Source: Excoecaria cochinchinensis | Taxonomy: Eukaryota; Streptophyta; Magnoliopsida; Malpighiales; Euphorbiaceae | NCBI GenBank assembly: GCA_947683425.1 | Contig: CANTUQ010000077.1 | Span: 2,790,001-2,854,000, forward strand | DNA: 64,000 bases | Reading direction: 5' to 3' | In this document: piece by piece, positions 45,561 through 54,271 of the stretch | Position numbering within the stretch: the first letter of the stretch is position 1 | Layout: each line of letters begins with the position of its first letter | Made by a program: the position numbers and the translations under genes | The notes under the pieces: generated by a model | The model's input: only the letters and a program-made list of their open reading frames with translations | What the model was told of the DNA's origin: nothing | Database searches by the model: none

Positions 45561-47654
45561 TGTTTCTAAATATTTTTGAAAGATTTCTTCTTTGCATGAT
45601 TTCTCACTTGTGTTATGCTTCTATGAATTAAAATATGAATTATTCAATTGCTTCTATGCATGTTAATATTTGAATTATGAGACTTTTATCTACAATTATT
45701 ATTTAATGGCTGTATGTGTGTAAAGTCATGTAATTTATTTGTTTTGTCTAACTGAGTTCATGATGTCAATAATATAGTTATGATCATGATTAGTTTTTGA
45801 ACATAATAAATGTAATTAGTATATATGATATGTAAATGTAATATTGCATGTATCTATGTGATCATAAAAGAATGATGTAATTATTAAATGGAATGGGTAT
45901 ATATGTGTAAAATGTTAAGAATTCAATAATGATATGGGAATTTAGCCTGAATTAGTCGAGTCATGGATAGATAGGCAAGCCTATAGAGTTCTGTTAGTTG
46001 TAGCCCTCTGTTCTGTTCTGGACCCTGATCAGGTCCCCGTTTAGTTCCTCGCGAACCTCAATGTGTACGGATCTTGTTTAAGATCCCCAATGTGAAAATG
46101 TTTTGAATGAGAAAAATATGATGTTGCTTTTCGAATCATACCCATGGGTACCGCCATGTGTTCACTCGCTTATCCACCCCTTTGACTTAGCAGGCAATTA
46201 AAAGAATAACAGAATGTGAACGAATTGATAAGTTTTGTAATGATGTGCTAAGAGATTATGTGAATAAGTATCTGATGCATTTGTGATAAATGCCATTTGA
46301 CTTGTGCTCTACGCACTCCTCTGTTCTGGATCCTTTATGGACATTTGTGTGGAAAGGTATGGTATCTTTGGGTACCCATGTGTTTTATTTAATAATGCGA
46401 TATTTGTTCAATGACAAGAGATGTAACCAGTAATGTTTATTTTAATAGGCATTTATGCATAGATCCTGACTGCATAAGAGTTAGTATGTGGATAATGCAT
46501 GTTATTAATCTATTTAAAAGCTATGAGGATGATTGTCTGTATGAATTCTATAAATATATATTTGTTTACATGTCGAATTGAGAATACAGCGATATTATAT
46601 TATTGCCTACTGGACCATAGACTGGATTACTACTGTAAGTATGTTGGTAAGGAATTAATGTGTATTATTGTTGGTTTTAACGAATACGGTAATTATGTAT
46701 CAATTGGTAAGTATGGGATAATAAAATATTAAGCATGATATAGATAACTGAATTTAGGAAATAAGTTATGTTTGAACCTGGAATGAGTGTATAAGATTTT
46801 CTATAGAACTACGTGGTTTTGATTCCCCAACCATAGGGATATGTAGGAAGCTTGAAATAACTGTTTCAAGCTCGAACCAAATCTGAGTATTGAAATGTTT
46901 TGTTTACTTTTGAATAAGTAACGGTTTGATAAAAATGAAATGTTTTGATTTAAGTATTGATATTGTAATTTGTATGATTTTGAAATATTTGTAATAATGG
47001 GAATTTATGAAGTATAACTATCTATAGGGCCATTAAGTGATTTAAAGTATATGATAAGTTTTGTATAATATATTCTTTTTGATTAAAAAGTAAATAAGTA
47101 TTTCTGTGTATGGGTTATAAAACGCTAATGTATGTGTAATTGCTTAAGTTTCCATAACAAAACAATGATATTCGTTTGTGATAACTTTAGCCGGCATTCC
47201 ATTATGTTTATGTATATATATATATATTGATTTGCATGTGTTTGCCTCGGGAACCACTGTGAGTGGCTGCCCATTATTTGTTTCGCCCGATTAAGCGTTA
47301 TCACTTAGCACGGTTGTTTGTCTATGCAGGTTAGGAGATCAGAATAGCGCAGCGGTCCGCTGAGTTTTGGCCAACGAGTCGATAGAAGTTATAGAAAGTT
47401 TTTATTGATTGTCGGTTTGTAATTAAGTTTATTTATTTAGCCTTTGTAATAAGTTGTAATATCTTATAGTGTGAATAATGGTGTGTGGATGACAAAGGTG
47501 TAGGACGTGCATGTTTTGAAGTTATGATTTTAGAAATTTTATTATTCTGATGTCTGCATTGCCATGTGTGTCCTTGTCTGGTGGCACCTTCTGCTCACCG
47601 TAGCTCTTCACCCTTAGAAATGCTACGTGTGGGAGTTGGGAGTGTTACATTAAA

Positions 47655-48660
47655 TCCCTCCGAACTGTTGAACACAGCAGGCTGTAATGTAGAAGGTAGC
47701 CTCATGAATCCCACACAACAGAGCACATCCTAAAGAACCATCCAGAGTCACAGCACAAGGGAGGAACCAGGGGTACATGAAGCTGATATCCTCATCTACT
47801 GCCTTGCTCAATCTAGCAGGACCTTCATCGAGAGATGCGAACGAATACAATTGTTGTCAAAGAAGGAAATGCCTCAACGGATAACTACTAATTGCCCTCG
47901 GAGGTGACCCTGATAGTAGCTTCAGCTTTTTCTTATAGCCCCACCTGAAGGACAAGAGGAAAAAAAAGGCCGTTAGAGATGAAAACCGTGACTGGCTCTC
48001 TAAGCAAAAGTTAGGCCAAAGGGTAGGGTGAAAACCTAGAAACAGGTAGTCTGTCCTAAAAAAAAAATAAAATGAACAAAAGCCACTGGATTGTGTTGGG
48101 TCCATTCCAGGCAAAAATTAGGCAAATGATTATGTGAAAATCCTCAAAGGACGCATTTCCCATAAAGAAAAACTAGTGTGAAAATCCATAAGGGATGCAT
48201 TACCTTTAAAACAATGACTTCAATGCTTAGAGCGATAAGGCGTTATTACTTCAAATGATCTCCCTTTAGGCTGATAATGCATAATTCAGGACATGAGTCA
48301 GAATCCTAGGCATATGATCATTCACAGGGGGGCAAAGATGCACACCTGACGGTTCTCTCTGAAAAGTTTATAGGACAGAGTCCCTAAGCTAAAGTGACAT
48401 TTCTAGATCCTCAAGGGGGCATCATACAATGCGAGCAGCCAAGCCGTATCCTCAACGGATCCCTTAACTACTCAAGACATGGTCTGTCCATTTTTGCATA
48501 CAATTCTTTAACAAACATATGCATATAACCTTTTACACATGCATGCACAATCTATTATATATGTTCCTATGCACATAACTTTGCAGGAAAAGTCCAAATG
48601 AAGGCTGCACGTGCAAAAGCTAGTCAAAGAAAGCTTCAACTCAACATTAACATTCACTCG
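47655..48660 (+). mobile_element. element B 3' region, second part
   Basis: Non-coding, resumes after TTAAA. Homologous in reverse complement to A (7640-8420), and through TGGGTCCATTCCAGGCAAAA (48098-48117) to C (about 36725-36745). No gene. Confidence 0.7.
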
Positions 48661-49350
48661 AGCAAGGCGATCAAGTCAAGATCAAGTCCTCTTAAGAGGC
48701 AAATTCCCAAGTCCTCTAAGGAGGCAAATTTTCAGATCCTTCGAGGAGGCAAATTCTCAAATTCCTCTTAAAAGGCAAATTTCCAAGTCCTCTAAGGAGG
48801 TAGATCTCAAAGTCCTCTGAGGAGACAAATTTCCAAGTCCTCTGAGGAGGCAAATTCTCAAAGTCCTCTTAAGAGGCAAATTCCCAAGTCCTCTGAGGAG
48901 GCAAATCTCAAAGTCCTCTGAGGAGGCAAATATCCAAGTCCTCCGAGGAGGCAAATTTCCAATGTTCTCTGAGGAGGATATTTCCTACATTTCTTAGTCT
49001 ATTTAATGGCTCGATGCAATCCTCTGAGGAGGACATTTCCCGCATTTTATATGCAGTCCTCTGAGGAGGACATTTCCCGCATTTTATAGTCTATTTAACG
49101 GCTCGGTGTAGTCCTCTGAGGAGGACATTTCCCACATTTTATAGTCTATTTAACGGCTCGATGCAGTCCTCTGAGGAGGACATTTCTCGCATTTTGTAGT
49201 CTTATCAATGACTCGGTGCAATCCAAGAGGATGACAATCACTTTGTAGCCTATTTAACGGCTCAGTGATATTCAAGAATGACCGCACTTCATAGTCTTAT
49301 CAGCGACTTGGTGCAATCCGAAAGGATAACATTCACGATTCAAATCACAA
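48661..49350. repeat. minisatellite of element B
   Basis: First come about 11 units of about 23-25 bp, CAAGTCCTCTGAGGAGGCAA plus ATT. Then about five longer units of about 55-60 bp with CAGTCCTCTGAGGAGGACAT, TTCCCGCATTTTATAG and CTATTTAACGGCTCGG. The core CCTCTGAGGAGG is a perfect palindrome. The position next to the polypurine tract is the same as in A and C. Confidence 0.92.
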
Positions 49351-49460
49351 CACTATTCTCTAGGGAGCAGCCAATTCTTCAGGAGGCCGCTTCAGGTACA
49401 CGTCTCTTTCTTTTCTTTTTCTGAATTTTGGCTCACCTAGGCACCCATGCACTAGCCTCT

Positions 49461-49477
49461 CCAAAATTGGGGGCAAC
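49461..49477 (+). other. polypurine tract of element B
   Basis: CCAAAATTGGGGGCAAC immediately before the 29-bp 3' repeat. It is identical to the tract of element A (1590-1606, minus). Confidence 0.85.
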
Positions 49478-49506
49478 TGTAGACACCGGGTCCGGCACGT
49501 ATCACA
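49478..49506 (+). repeat. 3' terminal repeat of element B (29 bp)
   Basis: TGTAGACACCGGGTCC followed by GGCACGTATCACA. GGTGT follows, the same 5 bases that precede the 5' copy. In a normal family member this position holds the start of an LTR of 2.2-2.6 kb. Here the LTR terminates after 29 bp and the interrupted Tekay-like LTR resumes at once. Confidence 0.88.
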
Positions 49507-51441
49507 GGTGTGGTTTGGTTTGATTGTTCAGAAATTCCTGCTAGAGAAGTGAAAGGGAAAGAGAAAGTTGGCGAAAGTATGGGTAATTGAGCTTGAGGAG
49601 CTTAGGAGCTAAGGTTTGGGAATTTATGTGAATTTGATTAAGGTTTGTTTTTGAATTGTTATTTTGGTAGAATGTTATGATTTGAGAAATTGAGATTGAA
49701 AGTGTGTTTATATGCATCTTTGAATTGTGTTTTGGATGAATTGGAGTAGAAATTGGAATTAGAGGTAGAGTATAGGACTTTGGAGTGACTTCATGTGAAA
49801 ATGGGAATTTTCTAGGTTTGAAGCTTTGTTGTTTTTAATTGTTTCCTTTTTGCCATTTAGTCTCTCCCTTTGAGTGTAAAATTTGCATAATACGATGGGT
49901 AACATGTTTTGTTTGCATTATGATGGTTTGGTTGAAGTTCTAAGGTTAATTTGCATGTTTTTGGGGAGAGTTGGCTTGGGAAGAGCTGTGTAGATCGATA
50001 ACAGAGCATGATGCTCGGCTCTATTGTGAACGCGACCTATGTTGCGAGCACGACAGAGAGCTCGGTAATTCGATCTTTTGCCTAGGTGTCCTCTATCGTT
50101 AGTGCAACCTATGTCACGAGCGCGATAGAGAGCTCACAAAGCTGAGCTTCTGCTGGGTTGTTCTCTATCGCGAGCGCTTTTGCGTGCGTGAGTGCGATCG
50201 AGGCCTTCCCGCCCTCTATCGCGATAACAATCTTGTGAGCGAATGCGACAGAGGTAGTCCAACTCTATGTTGGGAGTATGACGGGTAGCCACAAGCGCAA
50301 CCTTTGGTAAAATTTGTCTTTGTCACGAAGTATTCATTGTTTGATATACTTTGCATGGTTTCTCACTTATGATTTATTTATGATTCAATGTTTGAACTAT
50401 AATATGTTACATCATGTAAGTTATAATTGAATTTATATTTAGCCTGCAATAGTCAAATTGTGGATAGATAGGCATGCCAATAGGGTTCTGTTTGCTGCAA
50501 CCTATGCGTACCTTGGACCCTGATCAGGTCCCGATGCGTTTGAATCCTTATGAATTCCTATGATTTGGATCCTGCTTAAGATCCCTATGTGTTATTATTT
50601 GAAAAAAAAAAAGAGAATATCTATTTGTACCTACGGGTACCTAAGCGTTTACCTATTATCCACCTTTTTCAGTTTGCAGGAATAACTGTGTATGAATATG
50701 TTATGGAATCATGTGAATTTATGAAATATATGGACATAAATGTATAAAGTGAAGTTTATTATTTGATGAATGCAAGTTATGGTTTAAGCTTATGATTCTT
50801 TATTTATATGTGTATGTGCCATGTGAATGTGAATTGCATTTAACATTCGCTATGAGTGGACGTTCATCTCTTGTTTTCCCCACTAAGCCATTGTGCTTAG
50901 CACGGGTGTTTCATCCGTGCAGGTGTGGAAGTAGTAGGAGATTTTGGGAGGACCAATCTGCAGTAGCCAAGGCCAACACAATAGGATAGGCTTTTGTTAG
51001 ATGTTTAAGTTTTTATTTTTAGTAATCTTTGAATGTAAAGTTTTTGGCATTGTAACCAGTTTTGTCATATGTAATACTAGAATTTGTATTTATGTAATTT
51101 TTGTAATGTATCCAGCTTTATAGTTTGTAAGACTCGAATATATATATATATATATATATATGTAAGGATTCTTTTGTAACAACTTAATAATGTATATAAT
51201 TTTTGTATATCAATGAATGAGTTTTGTCAATTTCAATTTGGTTTGACATTGATATTCTTTCGAATGAGTTGTATATGAAAGAAAGTTTTTGTTAATCCCG
51301 ATTTTGTTGCTTGTAGATTGAGTCTGTATGGTTATGCATGTGTTATATTGATTTGGTTCCGTTGGTAGCAACCCTTGCCTATCGAGGCACTCACTTCTCT
51401 ATGCAGGGTGAGTTTCCCTACGTGTAGGTAAGGGGTGTTAC
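49507..51441 (+). mobile_element. solo LTR I (Tekay-like), right part
   Basis: Starts with the GGTGT duplication and carries the rest of the LTR begun at 13804: eroded GTCGCG palindromes (50035-50290), GTGGATAGATAGGCATGCCA (50460), GACCCTGATCAGGTCC (50516), hairpin pair (50878-50924) and the end AAGGGGTGTTACA at 51441, followed by ATATT. Its end is close to that of LTR J (57843), so the two are one subfamily. There is an (AT)n run at 51140-51161. Allowing for the duplication, the predicted intron from 14302 to 50922 is about 1.5 kb once B is removed. Confidence 0.9.
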
Positions 51442-51501
51442 AATATTTATTAACTAAGACACTTTCAAAGCAAAGTCTCAAAATCCCCAACGGAGTCGCC
51501 A
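51442..51501 (-). other. element A leader end and primer binding site
   Basis: After the ATATT duplication the leader of A resumes (match to C at 40650-40690). The primer site TGGCGACTCCGTTGGGGA lies at 51501-51484 on the minus strand, with one spacer base before the LTR at 51503. This links the gag at 12848 with the LTR at 51503 across a 37.6-kb insertion. Confidence 0.85.
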
Positions 51502-51502
51502 C

Positions 51503-52592
51503 TGTGATGTATGCTGAACCCAGAGGCCTCGAATAACCCACTTTTAGGGATCGAGAGAGGTTCATAAGACCAGTAAAGATTACGAGGGCGTCTATTTTAG
51601 GAAATAAGAGGTGTTTTTGAGTCGCCACCCAATAGAACATTGAGAAAATTCATCTAGCCTCATTGAGCCTAATATGATGCGCAGAAGTCTATTTTGAGCA
51701 ACAGGAGATATTTTGGAATTCCCATCCCAATAAAATATTAGGAAGGTTTATCTAACCTCATGAAACCTAAGACCAGAGAGAGTTCGAAAAATTACTTTTA
51801 TTCACACCTTGGTCAAAGTTATAAGTGAGCTTTTAATTATTAATTTTCCACCCCTTTTCTCACAGGCATGCAATTAAAATTAAAGCGCATGTCAAGCATC
51901 GACAAATAAAAAAAATAAATTATAAGATGAAAATTGGGACAAAAATACAATCCCCCAAAATAGAAAATTAAATAAACAAAATCAATTAAATAAATAACAT
52001 ACAAAAATCGAGACATTTATTTGGAATATGAACATTGGTTCGTTTATGCATACTTATAAAAAATAAAGAGTTATATTTGGGCATTATTGAGAAAACTGAG
52101 ATGAGCGATCCCATTTTATGAAACTAACTCTCCTTTTAAAAGTTACATTTTATTGGCTAAAATTGGCACATTAGTCCCACTTTATTATAAAATGCCCAAT
52201 TTATTAATAAAATTTTTTTGTGATTTTTAATTAAACGTGCGTAAAATAAATAATTTTATTACGAAATGCATGACAAAATAAATAAAAAGCAAAATAATAA
52301 AAATAATGAAAATAATGAATCTCCTGGATCTCCTCATTCGATCGCGAGTGTGCTCAAATATAAAAAGAACAAGTATTGAAAAAAAAAAACAAACACAAAT
52401 AAAATTAATGTTGGTAATAACATAATAAAAAAATCAATTAAACCATAAAATAATAAAAATAAATTAAAATAAATGAAATAAATGCATTATGAATGACAAA
52501 TAAATTAAATGACATAGTGAAATAAACAAATTAACACACATAAAAAAAACATAAATAATGATGATAATGATAATGATAATGATAATAATGAC

Positions 52593-52682
<90 letters not shown>

Positions 52683-53763
52683 GATAAATAACAAATAAAG
52701 GATGAACAATCAAGTAAATAAATAAAAAATAAGAAAAACAAGTAAAAATGCTACATAATGTTAAATCTATGACTAAAATTGCATAAAACAAATAAATAAC
52801 CAATGAATCCAAAGATCTACATGATGATTAATTGAGTATGAATAAAAAAATAATAAAAGAAAATAAAAATATAGGATTGAGATCAGAATATTTATCCTCA
52901 GAATTCAGATTAGATGGAGGGAGAAAGATGGTTGATTTTCTTGTCTAGATCTACAGGGATTAAATAAAAATATAAAAAATCTATATTTTCTCTCTAGAGA
53001 AACAATTGCAAAAAAAATTATTTAAATAAAAAAACAAATGAAAAAAAAAATGAATCTTAAGAGCAAAGAATTATTTTCTTTGTCTCAATAACAATTTTTT
53101 TTATTTAGAAAATTCAATCTCAATTTTTTAGAAGAAAATTTTTGAAGAAGAAGAAAAAAATCAAAATCATAATTTTACTTGAAGAAGAGAAGAAAAAAGT
53201 TGTCACAAAAAAAATTCTCCCTTGAAGAAGAAAAGAAAACTACAACCTAAAAAATCTCTCCCTTTTTCTCTTTCTTTATTTTTCTATTTATACGATTTTA
53301 AGAGAAAACCTAATTAATTAAGGAAAAGAGATTGTATTTTTATCAAATTCTACCTTATTTGGGTGCAAAATTCTGATTTATCCTTGAAAATCCCGGAAAA
53401 AATAATTAAAGATCAAATTTTGTCCAAAAATCCCGAAAATAGGGAGAAAAACACGTTTTCGGCAGCCTGGAGGCGAGCGATGCCCTCTTGGGCAACGCGA
53501 GCCTGGCGCGCGAAGGAGGCCTAACCTCGGGTGTTGGCAGCCAAAAATGTCCATTTTTTTTAGAAAAAAAAGTAATTTTGACTAGAAAACTATAATTTTC
53601 AAACTCTTTTTTATTTTTATTTTTTATATTTCTTATTTTTTTATTTCTAAAAAGCAAATTTGACAAGCAAACCATCACTTACAACCATATTGCTTGTGAA
53701 CAAGCATTTAATTTCATCATTGGATAACCATGATCTGGACTGCCTCGGGACCCGGTGTTTACA
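51503..53763 (-). mobile_element. 5' LTR of element A
   Basis: 2261 bp, TGTGATGTATGCTGAACCC to GGACCCGGTGTTTACA. The GAGTCGCCACCCAATAGAAC segment near 51611 is followed by a partial repeat near 51718-51780 (CCCATCCCAATAAAATATTA), suggesting a small internal duplication. It contains the ATA/AAT microsatellite and a GC-rich block (53455-53545) near the U3 end. The A element's own duplication cannot be checked because its other end lies left of the window. Confidence 0.88.
52553..52690. repeat. (AAT)n/(GATAAT)n microsatellite
   Basis: GATGATAATGATAATGATAA runs into about 30 AAT triplets, then back to GATAAT. It accounts for the poly-Ile and poly-Leu reading frames on the minus strand, which are not genes. 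Confidence 0.97.
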
Positions 53764-54271
53764 CCTCTGTTTTGTATTTTTTCCATTATCCACTTCCTTA
53801 GGGTATTGCTGGCTCACTTAAAGTTAATACTTGTAAAATTTCCGTAAGTGTAACAGTGCTGATATCTGACATGTTATCTGTATTAAATGTTTGTATTTCA
53901 CATATAGTTTTCTTTTGATTGTTATTATGTGCATTCATATGTATGTATGGTTTGATGACTACTGTGAGTAGTCATCGATTTCATATTAATTCCCCACTAA
54001 GCTATATGCTTAGCATGGGTGTTTCATCCGTGTAGGTACTGAAAGTAAGGAAAACACCAAGGATGACCCATAAGCATCAAGGCCAACATACTCAAAGAAG
54101 ATTGATATGTAAGGTTTGTATTTTGATATATATTTTGTAAATGACGCTCTTTTGGCTTGGATTGTATAAATACTAAATGAATTATGATAACTTAATATTT
54201 CTGGCTTATGTTATTTGTATTATGTTCCTGTATACTCTCTTATCCTCCTAGGGGGTATAAGAGGTGTTACA
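53764..54271 (+). mobile_element. Tekay-like LTR fragment G (3' part)
   Basis: Plus-orientation LTR end with TTTTTTCCATTATCCACTTC (cf. 50655), hairpin TGACTACTGTGAGTAGTCA (about 53955), hairpin pair 53992-54037 and the terminus AAGAGGTGTTACA at 54271. The 5' part lies beyond element A, outside the window, so A appears to be inserted in it. Confidence 0.75.

Larger units (their letters stand above)
44008..47649 (+). mobile_element. solo LTR, Tekay-like, 3642 bp
   Basis: TGTCACACCCCAAAGAGTAC to GGGAGTGTTACA, with a perfect TTAAA duplication (44003-44007 and 47650-47654). A partner of the same subfamily lies at 61123-64000 in the other orientation. Modules: TATAAAA at 44453-44459, CT-rich leader 44500-44570, donor-like TTGGTAAAT (GT 44627-44628, 174 nt after TATA), GTCGCG and CACGAGTCGTGC palindromes (45197-45560), GGATAGATAGGCAAGCCTATA (45965), GACCCTGATCAGGTCC (46021), GATCTTGTTTAAGATC (46071), hairpin GAACCACTGTGAGTGGC (about 47249) and hairpin pair (47285-47331). 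Confidence 0.93.
14386..49506 (+). mobile_element. element B: Tat/Ogre-like retrotransposon with 29-bp LTRs
   Basis: Bounded by two 29-bp terminal repeats (14386-14414 and 49478-49506) and a perfect 5-bp duplication GGTGT (14381-14385 and 49507-49511). The host sequence on either side is one LTR that reads straight through. In order on the plus strand: short LTR, tRNA-Arg primer site (14416-14433), leader shared with A and C, broken gag, RT and integrase scraps, 3' region with minisatellite, polypurine tract, short LTR. Four later insertions sit inside it: solo LTRs at 15261-17868, 18256-20890 and 44008-47649, and element C at 23156-43227. With these and one duplication copy each removed, B is about 6.1 kb. 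It lacks capsid core, most of RT and RNase H, so it would have needed enzymes in trans. Confidence 0.88.

Noticed and set aside
45225..45579. Overlapping Cys/His/Arg-rich ORFs on both strands
   Set aside because: They come from the CACGAGTCGTGC palindrome array in the solo LTR. The symmetry opens frames on both strands.
52464..52812. Minus-strand ORFs of poly-Ile, poly-Leu and poly-Tyr
   Set aside because: They are frame readings of the AAT microsatellite at 52553-52690.
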